From: Micropterix aruncella
Taxonomy: Eukaryota > Arthropoda > Insecta > Lepidoptera > Micropterigidae
Direction of reading: 5' to 3'
Assembly (NCBI GenBank): GCA_944548615.1
Contig: OX155963.1
Span: 20,206,261-20,270,260 of the forward strand
DNA length: 64,000 nt
Shown: positions 1 through 11,469 of the stretch, piece by piece
Layout of the letters: each line of letters opens with the position of its first letter
Numbering within the stretch: the first letter of the stretch is position 1
The notes under the pieces: generated by a model
The model's input: the letters and a program-made list of their open reading frames with translations, nothing else
The model's database searches: none
What the model was told of the DNA's origin: nothing
Program-made: the position numbers and the translations under genes

Positions 1-395
1 CGTGCTTTTTCGAATTACGATCATGTAATATGCTCAGATATTTGCATTTTATTTTCGTTTAGTATTGCTATCTCGCTTTTTTAACAGGCGAAAAGGAGAG
101 GTACGTCGACGCGCCAGAGTTTCAAAGACGACAGCACGAAACCTCGCTCTAATTCCTTTCTCTGGATTTACATATATTACATTTTCAGATATTAAATTGC
201 TTTCCATTTTCAGATATTTAATAATATCCAAAATAACGTAGACAGTCCATACTTGGCAAGTAACGTAGCATTCCGTGTGCCTTTGAAACCAACCAGGCTA
301 CATAGGCTTTTCATATTCGTAGAGCCAACTTTAATTATGCCTTACACCACAGAACTCTCACAAAAACAATAAAAACAAAATCCTCTTCTTCTTCC

Positions 396-530
396 TCAGC
401 CTGGTTTAGTCCACTCCTGGATGTAGGTCTCTTCCTTCTGCTTCCATGCCTGTCTGTCAGCTGCTGCCCTCAGCGAGTTGGTCCCTGCTGCTTTTCTGAT
501 GTCGTCCAGCCATCGTAGTTGTAGTCCCCC
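396..530 (-). pseudogene. LINE ORF2 C-terminal tail fragment
   Basis: Minus-strand reading gives LRWLDDIRKAAGTNSLRAAA followed by a D-R-x-x-W-K ... Y-x-Q-E-W motif and a TGA stop at 396-398. This is the typical extreme C-terminus of insect non-LTR reverse-transcriptase proteins. Only about 45 codons remain, with no upstream RT domain in the window, so this is a 5'-truncated relic. A purine-rich GAAGAAGAAGAGG follows the stop. The clade (RTE-like or other) cannot be fixed from so little sequence. Confidence 0.7.
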
Positions 531-880
531 ACCACCACAACTACCATAACTATGAAAAAACAAAATAGCAACCACTAATGACTAATACAATCATTAACTA
601 ATATACTTCTCTATCCCTCTCTCCCACACATATCCATACACACAAACACCATATCCCTCATCCAAACAGCCTTTACACTTACATACACAAAAAAGTCTAA
701 ATACTTATAATACACACACACTGAGAAAAATATAACGATGTAATACACGGAAATATATATTATTAGGATTACGTATATAACTCAGACTGTGGTCCATACG
801 TATGAATTAACATGACGCGTAACGGTGTTGGCGTGACGGTAGTTACCGTGCCGTAATGTTAAAACATAATGTTATTTTAT
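531..880. other. AT-rich spacer with CA-rich stretch
   Basis: No gene seen. The stretch is low-complexity (CACA/TACA-rich near 600-720). Nothing here is assignable to a family. Confidence 0.5.
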
Positions 881-1472
881 GTTTGTTTGTTTGTTTGAAA
901 AGCTTTATTGCACACACAAAAGAATACAATGTGGTGGGCCTATTGCCAAGTGGCAATATCTACCGACCATACCGCCAGGGTTATTGTGACTAAAGGTTTA
1001 TGTGGGCAAATTAATTTACAAGTAATAAATGAATACACTTACAAAAAAGTCATCATAGTATAAAACATAATTCAGTGATTAGTAACGTATGCCAACTCGA
1101 TATTGAAGGGAGGAGTGAAATATAAGGACAAGCAAAGGAGACGGGAGGGGAGGGGGGAATTCATAAGTTGAGTAAATGTCTCTTTAAAGAATTTTTAAAC
1201 CCGCTCAGGTTTTCAAGTTGTCTTATCGGTAAAGGCACGGAATTCCAGAGACGGGCCGCTTGCACTGCGAAAGACCTAGACATGAAAGTTGATGAATGCT
1301 GAGGTATAGCCAGTAATAGATTTTCCTGAGAGCGCAATGGAAGGCCATGGGATGAAAGTGGAGAGAAGAGATTATACAAATAAGTAGGACAGGTGATGCA
1401 ATCACTAAGCAATAAGGGGAAAAATCTAATGAAAGGTGAAATAGATAAGCGAACTACGCTCGACGAAAGCAA
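881..1472 (-). pseudogene. CR1/L2-like LINE 3' end
   Basis: The minus-strand open frame 1472-1161 (103 codons) ends in QAARLWNSVPLPIRQLENLS and F-K-x-x-L-K-x-H-L, the usual C-terminus of CR1/L2/Daphne-type reverse transcriptases. The 3' UTR runs to 881, where (CAAA)n appears on the minus strand (plus-strand GTTTGTTTGTTTG at 881-897), a tandem-repeat tail typical of this LINE group, with an AATAAA just upstream. The element is 5'-truncated. No clear target duplication was found. Confidence 0.75.
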
Positions 1473-1489
1473 ACACTATTAACTTTTTT

Positions 1490-1875
1490 ACGCGACTGCC
1501 CAACAAAAAAGAGTGTAATGTGTTCAGGAATCATTTATGTATGTTTTCCGTTTCTTTATTCCACCATAACTTCTAAACGATCGAATTGATTTTGAAGTAT
1601 TTGGCATTATAAGAATCGCTTTGTCATCCAGAGTGTAATAGGGTACCTTAACTGTCCAAATATCAAGTAAGTAGTTGTCTAAATGTCCAAATGTCCAAAA
1701 GTCAATAAATTTATATGACATCGTGTTCAGTGTCTAACGAAAGGTCTGATAGAGTACATTCTGGAAATATACATGCATCTATATGGATAAATACATAAAC
1801 CACAAATATTTAATGAAAACACGTAATAAAAATAATTTTAAATACAATTAGTCACTTTCTGTAACGGTAGTCGTG
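1490..1875 (+). mobile_element. TIR element with ACACGACTGCC-type ends, full copy
   Basis: A 386-bp repeat starts ACGCGACTGCCC and ends GGTAGTCGTGT, giving inverted ends of about 11 bp next to T-runs. Its interior (TTTCTTTATTCCACCATAAC..., AAATATCAAGTAAGTAGTTG...) recurs at 2632, 3087, 3344, 40792, 48500, 49093 and 49216. No coding capacity is seen. It is best read as a non-autonomous DNA element, superfamily unknown. Confidence 0.7.
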
Positions 1876-2297
1876 TTTTTTATTCTTTTTAACATATTTA
1901 CTTGTTATATATTGAATACATATGCAAATGACAGTTTATTCTATCGATTTCGTATATGTATGTACTCGAATAAGTCTCTCGCACTAATCGTGGGCGGATA
2001 ATTTTCAACAGTGAAAAATGGCGAGATGCGAACTCAGCCATTTACTCAAACGCTCTTTTCTGCTGCATGGATTGGCATTTCAATTTCAAGCAACGCCACA
2101 AAAGGCCCTGTTCGCCTGGCGTTCAGTATACTGTAATTACAGAGTGGCTGTAGCCAGCCGTTGTTTGCGTTGTCGTTAAGAGCTCGTCAAAGGCAAACTT
2201 AATTTAGAGCTCAATTTAGAGACACCGTAGCCTGGGGAGGCCGACAAAGAAACAAGGCGTAAGCGACGTACGTTTCGTTGGGATCTAGCTTAATAAA

Positions 2298-2484
2298 ACG
2301 TAGCATTTTTTTTTAATTTTATTTGTTGAGTGGGGCTTTTCTAAGGTCTTTATGAGCCTTGTAACACTGCGACCATTGCTGATCTATTGTGCTCGCCACC
2401 TACTATAGTTCTGCGCTAAGCCCCGTGTCATTCAAGAACCGCAGCAGGCTTTTGGCGCCAGATTGTTTTACCTCCACGTAGCAT
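2298..2484 (-). mobile_element. 5'-truncated LINE 3' end with 9-bp TSD
   Basis: A T-run at 2307 onward (poly(A) on the minus strand) is followed by 169 bp nearly matching the 3' end of the LINE at 39784-40433 (shared CTGCGACCATTGCTGATCTA). It is flanked by direct repeats ACGTAGCAT at 2298-2306 and 2476-2484. This is a complete short retroposition product made by target-primed reverse transcription. Confidence 0.85.
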
Positions 2485-2631
2485 AGTTGAGTGACTTAAG
2501 TTTTTTTAAGAACGGCAGTCAAATAAAACTCCCAGGCATAAGTTTTGGAAAACAATTAAAGTTTATAATAAAAGTACAATTGGCGTGCTTAAAAAAAATG
2601 ACATAAAGTAAATGTATAAAAACGAATAAAA

Positions 2632-2860
2632 ACACGACTGCCATTACAGAAAGTTTGTTTCTTTGTTTGTTTAAACTCTTTATTGTGAAATGTCACAATG
2701 GGCATGTCACAACTCTTTATTGTGAAATGTCACAATGTCACAATGGGAAAGTGAACTATTGTATTTATAATTATTTTTATTACAGTTTTTTTTATCTTTT
2801 TGGTATATGTATTTATCCATATAGATATACCTATGTATATTTCTGTAATGTACTTAATGA
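2632..2860 (-). mobile_element. ACACGACTGCC element fragment, minus orientation, interrupted
   Basis: Starts ACACGACTGCCATTACAG (reverse of the family 3' end). It is broken by a 92-bp insert at 2655-2746 and then continues AAAGTGAACTATTG. Similarity fades near 2860, so the far end is missing. Confidence 0.65.
2649..2752 (+). mobile_element. nested 92-bp insertion with GAAAGT TSD
   Basis: Sequence 2655-2746 begins TTGTTTCTTTGTTTGTTTAA and holds two copies of CTCTTTATTGTGAAATGTCA. It splits the ACACGACTGCC element and is flanked by GAAAGT at 2649-2654 and 2747-2752. The TTTG repeats suggest a CR1-type 3' tail, but no protein part is left. Confidence 0.6.
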
Positions 2861-3086
2861 GACCTTATACAAACTCTACCTAAATCAAATAAAATACAAA
2901 CCAGTATAATAGGTATGTATTTAAAACTAAGAATTAGCTTTCCGCGAAACTAGCGTCTAAACACTTCACCCGATACTCGGCAACGTGAAAATGGACATAT
3001 TTCGACAAAATCCACAATAAATTGAAAATAAGCAACTTTTAATAATCGCAATTACTTACAATTGCGTTCAGCGAATGCTAATTTTT

Positions 3087-3320
3087 ACACGACTGCCCAA
3101 CAGAAAAGGAATATAATGTGTTCAGGGTTCATCTATGTATGTGTACCGTTTCTTTATTACACCATAACTTCTAAACGCTTGAACCGATTTAGGATTGTGT
3201 GGTATTGTTATAATCATTGTCATCCCGAGTATCACATGGTATCTTAACTGTCCAAATATCAAGTAAGTAAGTAGTTGTCTAAATGTCCAAATATCAATAA
3301 ATTAACATAAATATATCGTA
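3087..3320 (+). mobile_element. ACACGACTGCC element, partial plus copy
   Basis: Starts ACACGACTGCCCAACAG and keeps the AACCGATTTAG and AAATATCAAGTAAGTAAG motifs of the family. It lacks the last third and abuts an oppositely oriented copy at 3344. Confidence 0.65.
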
Positions 3321-3343
3321 AATATATTAAAAGGAATAAGAAA

Positions 3344-3700
3344 CAAGACTGCCGTTACAAAAAGTGAACTATTATATTTATAATAATTTTTATTACGGTT
3401 TTTTTATGAAATATTTGTGGTTTATGTATTTATCCATATAAATACATATATATTTTTTCGGGATCTACTCAATCAGACTTTTATTTGACACTAATGACGA
3501 TATATTTATGTAAATTTATTGATACTTGGAGATTTTAACACTTAGACAACTATTTACCTGATATTTGGACAGTTAAAGTGCCCTGTGACACTCGTGAGTA
3601 CGTATCGATTCTAACAACACTACATACTTCTAAATCGGTTCAATCGTTTACAAGTTATGGTGAAATAAAGAAACGGAAAACATACATAGATAGACCTTAA
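3344..3700 (-). mobile_element. ACACGACTGCC element, minus copy
   Basis: Reverse-oriented copy beginning ACAAGACTGCCGTTAC and running to ACATACATAGATAGACC. It forms a tail-to-tail pair with the copy at 3087-3320. The terminal TIR at the 3700 side is lost. Confidence 0.65.
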
Positions 3701-6700
3701 CCCCTCCTGTTGCGAGGTAAAAACTCACCTATCACTTTTGCGCGCGACATATTCGGGCAAAAAATCGACGCGAGTCAACGGCCTTGAGAAAAACGATCAT
3801 AACTTATAAACCAGTAAACGGATTTTAAAAAGATAAAGAGAAAAATGATCGCATTGAAATTTGACATATAAAAAATTATAACCTTATCTCGTAAAACAAT
3901 TAAGATAATAATGAATAAATATTACAAAATTGGCAAACTGAAAAAACTCGCCTATAAATTCATTTCGATTTTTTTGTCACAAAATACGTAAAATATGCAA
4001 AAATTGTAAATACAGTTATGTTCTTTATTAAATGCTTTACCAAAACGATATTTTTTTTTACTTATTTGCATACAAAAATATTTATTTATTCAGCCAAGAA
4101 AAATTTTATGTATTCTCGTAAAAAAAAATTTTTTTAATTTTTAATTTGTGACTACTTATGGTATTTTTTTATATGAAATTCTTTCAAAATAACTTTATTA
4201 CTACATCACACTTCTTAGAAATCACACCAGAACTTTGAGCTTTGTCTGATATTATAGAAAAATCTAAAGTTTTGAGAGTTTCCGCGTCCGAACTTAATAA
4301 TAAACTTTGAATGCCCATAATATAAAATTCGTTAGATTTTTTCAATTATATTGTCTTATCATAGACTTATTATATGTCTAATAACTAATTACTATACTCC
4401 AAAGAGTCACATTTCATCGAAAAACTATGGAAAATCGCACTTTATTCTCTCATAGTAATTATCAAAACAAGTTTCTTTGCGCGATTCATTTTACAAAACA
4501 AGATATAATTTTCAAAATACGCCTAATTATGTGATAACTTAGGATGTAAATGAAACAATACTTATTTTGTTAGTAAATTAAAGCGACATTACGTCATATT
4601 TCGCAATATATCGGGATATTTCATAAACATTACAAAATAATAACAACCATTTTTTCGCGAGCCGTTTGTTGTTGCCGAAGTGTTTTCTTTGAAAATTCGT
4701 GAAAAACAGCAAATGGACTATCTCAATTGACTAATCCTTATGCCTAAACTACTTAAAAATGGAAATTACTCACTTTTATCCAGTAAACACTGCACTTTTA
4801 TCCACAACACACTTCACAAAACCAACATTTCGCGGAACTACGCGGCCGAGGCGCTGGCCGATCGAGACTGCCGTTTTGACGTCTATGCTGACTTTTTAAA
4901 TCGCCGTTCGATTTTATCGCCGGTGGCCGCCGGATTAAAGATTATTTGGCCATATCGTTCCGTCCTCAGAAAGCATTAAGTACGACGTTTCGAATCGTAA
5001 ATTGCATTTTTCGCAGCGGTGAGCGCGATATCCCGTAGCGGATGTTACGGATTTTAGGCGGCCGCCATACATGTCCCCAAATGGATGTTACGTGCTGAGC
5101 GGGACACATTACACTTTTTTTTGTTAGGCAGTCGTGTAAAAACTGAAGATAATAGTTTTTGTTCCGTCACTCCTCGCTTGATGGTAATTGGTAAGTCAAC
5201 GAAAACCAACATCGCCCGTCGTGATGTCATGCTAAGAACGGCCGATCAGACAATTTACAGCAATCAGCTGACCGTTAAAGTGCTCTGACGTTTCTATAGG
5301 CACGGAAAAATCGTACGTAATTCTGTCATGTCACGCAAAGTGGCAATCAACTCGAACGTGTTGTATAACAACGACAGAAATACATCCGGTCCGAGATGGT
5401 TCACAGGACTTTCTTTAGATATATTTGGAACCAAATTAGGCTATTTCCCCTTAAGGGTGTATTTAGAAAAAATCGCCGAAATTGCACCTTTTTCAAATCA
5501 TTTATCGAGACACCTAACATTAGTGCTGCAACCTGCATTACTAATGTTAGGGCGAAATTCAGGTAGCGCTGATAGCAATGACAACGAAATTAATAGCGAT
5601 GTACAAGTATTTAATCATCTACAATAATGGCATTGATAATGAATGTTTTTTTAAAGGACTGATTATAAAAAACCAATAATTTAACCAATGATAACAATAA
5701 TAACATTCAATTATTCGCTCCATCTATTCCATTTTTTTATACACGCTGATAACAGATATTATACGGAGATATATAACTCTATTTGTACATAAAGTGCGTA
5801 ATTATTACGTATTCAAACCTGTATACCAAATAAAAAATATACTTCTTTATGTAAATAATATTAAAATGATAAAGAGCTATGATTTTTAAAAAAATATGTT
5901 ATTATATTATTATTTTATTTCGAGATAGGTTACCGTATAAGCGTGTTTAGAGAGCTATCTAAAGTGCACCGCCATACCACGAAGGCCGCTACGATAAGAA
6001 AGATAGGAAAATATTAATCATGTTTTGAAACATAAGTGCCATGTACACTTTGCGTTTCGAAGTAAAATCCTAGCTGCCTAATCATAGTACTGCGTTGAGC
6101 CATCTACATTGGTAATATTAATATAAAATAATAAAAATAAAAAAAAACGTTATGATAGCGACTTTATTGTACAATAGGCACTTTAGTCATTTCTCAAACT
6201 TGTTGATGTCATTTGGATCACTTTGTTCGAAGCCAACTTATTATGAAGGCTATATTCATTCATTCAAACTATATTCATTATTAGGCCGACCGCAATCGAG
6301 CCGATTTTGGTCGATGTATTTCACGACAGCTCCGTTTGTATCTATTTAATATTTATTTTTTATTAAACTTGCGTTCGCCAATAAATATCTAGCAAGCCTT
6401 AACCGCCCTACCCATACGAACGAACGTGATACGTCTGCTATATTATCGCCCGTTCGCAACAAAACGTATCCCGTAAAAAATAACAAAAAAACTGAAACTC
6501 ACAAAGCGTACATGATACTTCAAATTGTTCCTACGACTATAAATACAAAAAATTGTAATAATTTGGTCTATTGTGTAAAAAAGTTGTCTGGTATATTTTA
6601 ACAAGTATTGTTATTAAGAAATGTAATGAAAAAAAAACAACGATTTTTTACCTACTTGTTGAATAATAACCCAAAGGTAGAACGGTTAAATGCCGAAGGC

Positions 6701-6800
6701 TTGTTTACAAAATCGTTATTCCAGAGTTAAATTTCCTAAGTTAAAAATCCGCCATAACACTGAAGCGAAATAAAATTAAATTAAGCTCTCTGGGGCGTGA
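3701..6800. other. mostly AT-rich stretch, one CpG-rich island, no gene recognised
   Basis: AT-rich with many short open frames that look random. A CpG-rich patch lies at about 4820-5060. A stray ACACGACTGCC-family end (GGCAGTCGTGTAAAAAC) sits at 5126-5142. Sequence at about 5625-5730 resembles 10525-10640 (shared ATTCAATTATT and a C/T CTATCTATT motif). A further short shared motif, CTCCGTTTGTATCTAT, occurs at about 6330 and again at about 32010. No protein family is recognised. Confidence 0.4.
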
Positions 6801-7060
6801 GTACTATGGAAAAGGTCTGCGAGTGACGTGCGCATTTTGCAGGAGATAGCGTACCGACGGAGCAGATAAGGGAGGGGCTGACAGGACATCCATGGAAAGC
6901 AGGTGCCGTCGACAGCCCCCCGCCCGAAGCTATTCGCTATTCTGACGGCCATTGTTGCTCGACCAACTAAACAGCGAGAGAAGCGGCATGCTAATTTCCT
7001 GCTGTGGGTTGTTTCGCTGTATTAGTCGAGTGGTGGTCAACGTTCGGTAATGGAAATGGC
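6801..7060. other. GC-richer stretch of unknown nature
   Basis: Base composition rises clearly above the surroundings (GACAGCCCCCCGCCCGAAGC at about 6912). It could be a promoter-proximal or first-exon region of a host gene or part of an unrecognised repeat. No open frame is convincing. Confidence 0.25.
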
Positions 7061-7852
7061 ACAAGACGCTGCTCCTTCATCCGCATTATTTAAATCGTCA
7101 ACCAAACTGTTTAGTTCCAAATTTGATAAGAAATAATTATTCTACAAAATGATGACAGCTTTATTTTAATATATGAGAAATTTACGTTTAATCTATTGAA
7201 CACACTTGTGTTTAAAAACCTTAAAAAAGTTTTACTGCATCAAGTAAATATCTATCCATTCCAGTACATATCTATACGTTTTATTGCCTCAAGCCACCGA
7301 AAAGGGAGTGAGTGGCAGATGAATGGGTGGTAAACGCTCACATGTGGCAAGACAACTGTCCTAAACCTACCACATCCGGTCGTTAATTTATCAATTATTT
7401 AATTAAACTATTCTAAATTCGAAATTCGAAGCGACAGCAGTACTAATTTTGACTTTTTCCTTAATAAAATCGCAATATAATGTAAAATGGGACACAGAAG
7501 GACCTCCGCGAAAATTGTGCGCATTTTCGACTATCTAGTCTGCGACCATGAACAATCGGGCGTCCCTGTAAACAGTGAGTCTAAACTTACCTGCCATAGG
7601 AGTATTCGTATGAAAAAGTCGGCCCAAAGGCGATTTTTAAGAAGTTCGTTTGGAGACATAAAACTAATTAATTTGCGAACCTAAAAGGGCAGGTATCAAT
7701 AGTGAACCTTTTCCAGCTACTTGTATCGGTCAGTTGTTATTTTAGACCAGTGTAGAGTGTATTGTATCTTATTTTAGCGACTATTTTAAATATCACGGTT
7801 TCAAAGACAGTTTCTTTTTATAGTTTAATTTCTTTTTGGTGAATTTTGCGAT

Positions 7853-8250
7853 ATGGACGTTTTTCTACAAGGTATGTAGTAATAACTGAAATTAAAATTT
7901 TGGTGAATATGTAAAAAAAAAAAATTTTTATTCCCAATCACAAAATGTGACACGGTTTTCACATATTTTACATTTTTCAAAGTTCTCATTTTTACCATTT
8001 GGTAATATTGGGCTATGATTCATATATAAGTAAAAAGGATAGTTTTTCTACTTTTGTTTCCAAAAAAATCAGCTGCGAATTTAGTAGTTACAAGACATAT
8101 AATTTATTAATGATTTTGCAGTAATTCTACATCTGTTTTTTTGTTTTTTTTTGTGTTTTGTTTCTAGGACACTCCGGCATGAGGATGCTGTCGCGAAATC
8201 ATCTCTACGATCTTATGCAAGAGAAGGGGGGTAAAGACATGCAGAAATAA
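7853..8250 (+). CDS. possible tiny two-exon gene (33 aa), unidentified
   Basis: ATG at 7853 opens six codons, then a donor CAAG|GTATGT at 7871/7872. A pyrimidine-rich acceptor TTTGTTTCTAG|G at 8167/8168 restores the frame and leads to a TAA at 8248-8250. The join gives 102 nt, exactly 34 codons, starting MDVFLQGHSGMRMLSRNHLY and ending in a lysine-rich tail. An arthropod initiator-like TCAGT lies at about 7728. No family is recognised. The stop is 46 bp before the LTR. It may be a real micro-gene, a fragment of a longer gene, or chance splice-like signals. Confidence 0.3.
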
Positions 8251-8296
8251 GTAGAGTTTTTAGAAGGTTATTTATTGACCAGGGCTTATTCCAAAG

Positions 8297-10079
8297 TGTC
8301 ATGAGCTCCGTTTATTTAATATTTAAACGTCATCATCAGGATGGGAAAAGATGCTGTCTCACGGGCCGAAGGAACACGAAAGATGAAAATACTGATTTTG
8401 TAAGTCCTCTTGAATCGAGGTTTGGGCGCCAGTGGCCTTCGGTGCGTGGGGAACAGCCGGAGCCTATGCAAAACTGCAAGCACAACTGGCCATCGTCTAG
8501 CGCAGCTGGCAATGGGGATGCAAGTCAATCCTTTGAGGAACCCAGCACTCAGCCGACGAGCCTTAATAACGGGTCGTGGGGAGTAAATCCTCAGGGCAAG
8601 GATCGACCTACGGACGCGAGAGCACTCCGGGGAGCGGACGACATTGATTTTACTTTGGGAGGATTGAAAGAAACACCGCTTCTTAAGGTGGGGATATAGG
8701 GATCTGGCAAGGACGAGGGTCTCCGCCCGTGTGTTTTATACTTATATAAATGGCCACTAAACTTGTTAATTACCTCTGAGGCTCTTCCTGAGTGCCCTTG
8801 AGCGCGAATTTAGCAATATTCCTTGGTTCCTGTGAAAGATGTCAATCTCCGCGTATCAACGTACTGACGTCTACGCTCACGCCCTCTGACGGCCGTCTGT
8901 CGCACTGCCTGCGTGAACGATAATCGACCCGTTCCGCGTCGGTTCGGAACCTTGCTAAACCCCTGCTATATTTTATAAATTCTTCCTTGACGAGATGCGA
9001 ATTTCGCCAGATATTAAATAATGAAATAAATATATATTTTGATTCTATGTAATTCCTCAGGCTGGAACCCCGCCTTCTCTTAATTTATTAACACCTGATT
9101 TTATGTCCTTTTTATCCCTGTTTTCGTGGTAATAAGATGAAAGAAAATAAAGAGTTATGAGTGAAATGAAGTTTTTATTCCAAAGAAACGTGGCGACCTT
9201 ACAATATGGGTTTTTACCGCTTTTGCAGCGCGCGTGGGCGCTGCAGCTAAAATTATGAAAATATATATGAGAAAGAAAGAAAAGGTTACAATTTTGGATC
9301 CGTGCGGATATGCCGCACGGGATGGCTGCGGGACGGAATTTACCGCGTGTCCCGGATTATATTTTTACAAGTTATATTAAAAATATGTTGATTCTAAAAA
9401 TACTGACCTCGTCTAATGTTAATGGTGAGCGGAGTGGAAAGGAGGGTTCGTTTGAAAGGAATGAGTACGGATCGCTGTGATTGAGACCGATTTTGCCGAG
9501 CCGCGTAATGGCGGTCGGCGCAAACATTTGCAAAAGAAAAAATATATATACGGAATCTAATTTGCGCTTGGCGGCGCGGAATTACGGCCTAGGCGTTTAA
9601 GTGAGGATCTGAATATTATTATGGCATACTAGAAATTTAGAAAAACGTGGCTGCGCAGAGCGCGTGGAAAGAACGACCTTAACATACGTTTGTTCACACT
9701 TGCCTGGGTAATGGGAGATGTAGAAAGATGCCAGCGACCACTGCTGCTAGTTAAAAGTATTTACACTGATTTTACTACTGATTAATGAATAATGCTTTCT
9801 CATTGAGATATGGCTGAATAGTGACCAGCCGGCCCGCGGCCGGAAGCCGCGGACCGCCGCTTCGATGACCGCTCTCCTCTCTGGTCCGTGCAAGAAGGAA
9901 GACCGTCCAAAATCGCCCGTTAAATTCGGTGCGTGAGAATTATCAAACAATAGGGAGGGTCGTTGACCGATTCGCCGTGTACGGTTAATTGCTTATCGCA
10001 TTATCGTAACACGGTGAATGGCGAATATTAAATAGTTATTAAATTATAAAATAATAAGCAATGAACCTTGGGCATTGCA
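8297..10079 (-). repeat. LTR (3' LTR of the minus-strand retrotransposon)
   Basis: 1783 bp, TG...CA ends (TGTCATGAGC...GGGCATTGCA). It matches 29300-31082 at a constant offset of 21003 with no indel and no substitution seen. The outer flank is AAAG (8293-8296), equal to the AAAG after the other LTR (31083-31086). On the minus strand a TATATAAG box lies at about 8742-8750 and an AATAAA at 8311-8316, a sensible U3-R-U5 order. The 132-codon open frame inside is non-coding LTR sequence. No polypurine tract is visible on the inner side. Confidence 0.93.
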
Positions 10080-10386
10080 CGCCAGGTTGGATGAAGGAGT
10101 GGCTCCTGACACTCAAAAAGAAAATTATGGTCTAGAAGAAATACTACTAAGTGCATGAACTGCAAGCAAAGGAATGGTTTAGGAATGTGTCCTGCCTAAT
10201 ACGAGGAATCTATCAAGTACATTTTAACTTATTTGGTAACATATTCAGAAATATAATGCCTTAAGGCTATGTCGCAGAGGGCGATGGACAAAAATATCAG
10301 AATGATAAACAAGAGAAACATAACAGTATGTACCTATGTAAAAACATAATAGTATCTACTTTGTACGTTCGGATCTCAGCCGAAAC
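10080..10386 (-). other. LTR-element 3' UTR, distal part
   Basis: Lies between the 3' LTR and the target duplication of the inserted DNA element. It shares GCCAGGTTGGAT (10081-10092) with about 26374-26385 in the other half of the same UTR. A small hairpin AGGAG/CTCCT is at about 10095-10108. No gene is seen. Confidence 0.6.
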
Positions 10387-10393
10387 TCTAAAC

Positions 10394-10432
10394 CATTGAT
10401 TTTATAGTGTAATAGATAGCGCCACCCCATAC
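10394..10432 (+). repeat. left terminal inverted repeat of giant element
   Basis: Begins CATTGATTTTATAGTGTAAT directly after target copy TCTAAAC (10387-10393). Three mismatches against the right arm, all in its inner part. Weaker similarity continues about 10 bp further in. Confidence 0.85.
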
Positions 10433-11006
10433 AAGAAAATGGCAGCATATTTCTCGCCGTCACTACGCAGATGGCACTGGTAGTGCTGACGTCGAAAAGT
10501 ATAGGAATTTATTTGGATATCTATATTAACATTGATAATTAAGTTTTAATTATAAAGGATCGATTGATTCTAAAAACCCAATAATTCAAGCAGTTTCAAC
10601 GAAATTAGCATTCAATTATTAGCGCTATCTATTGCATTTCCTTCTACGCTACAAATCACATGTTCAATGAAGAAAATAATAGATGGCGTGCTATTTCAGG
10701 AATCGCCTTTCCAACAATAAGATGTGGCTGGCAACTGGCAACGTCGATCTAAGTATTGTTGACAGTTCCACGACAGTTCTATGAACGGTGGACATTCTGA
10801 GTTTTTGTGGTTTTTATGTGTAATTTTAAATGTGATTTAATGTATAATACTCATCTCCCTATCTGCAACAACTATTTAAGGTAAATATACATCTTTTTAT
10901 CAACAAATTTGCGTTAATATGTTGTTTTACATAGAAACATAACCTCAAATTGTCGTGTTCACTTATCCGCGAACATTAATGCATGCAACAAGATAGCTTT
11001 TTTAAC

Positions 11007-11126
11007 ATGCCTGGCCACAGGCCAACCAGGCCTCGTTTAAGATTATCACAGCAATATCGGCGTTCTATCAGTCGAGAAACAAGACGGATTGTCCAGATTA
11101 AAAGACGTTACCCATTAAATATATAA
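11007..11126 (+). CDS. small arginine-rich open frame, unidentified
   Basis: ATG at 11007 starts MPGHRPTRPRLRLSQQYRRS and ends with TAA at 11124-11126 (39 codons), very rich in Arg. A spliced continuation is possible: TATTACAG|ATTCCAGAAGGAG at about 11217 opens 19 codons to a TAA at about 11273. No family recognised. It lies near the left end of the giant element. Compositional accident cannot be excluded. Confidence 0.2.
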   Translation: MPGHRPTRPRLRLSQQYRRSISRETRRIVQIKRRYPLNI

Positions 11127-11159
11127 TAGTTTTTGAGCACTCTAAACACACCTATTGCT

Positions 11160-11416
11160 TTGTTTTGCATACCTCATTATGTACCTCATCATTAATTTAA
11201 CTTCAAATATATTACAGATTCCAGAAGGAGTTGTTAGTGCAATCCAGAGACAGAGCGCCGTTGAATCTGGATAAAATATAGGTACTCAACCGATTGGTTT
11301 GCCTCGTATACCTCATTATATATACCCTTTCATTAATTTTGACTTAAATTTCAAATTCCGAGAGTCATTGGTGCATTCCAGGGATATGTGTGCAGTGCAT
11401 TCCTGGATAAAATACG
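11160..11416. repeat. imperfect tandem duplication, two units of about 125 bp
   Basis: Unit 1 (about 11160-11282) and unit 2 (about 11303-11416) share ATACCTCATTAT, CATTAATTT and a closing (T/C)CTGGATAAAATA. The copies are clearly diverged, so the duplication is old relative to its container. Confidence 0.5.
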
Positions 11417-11469
11417 ATTTACATTAATCCGTCAATGTAATTATTTGGTTATTCGTTTTTTATCTTTAA

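Noticed and set aside
8301..8699. 132-codon frame repeated identically at 29304-29702
   Set aside because: It lies inside the LTRs and no domain is visible. The duplication is explained by the LTR pair, and the element's coding sense is the other strand.
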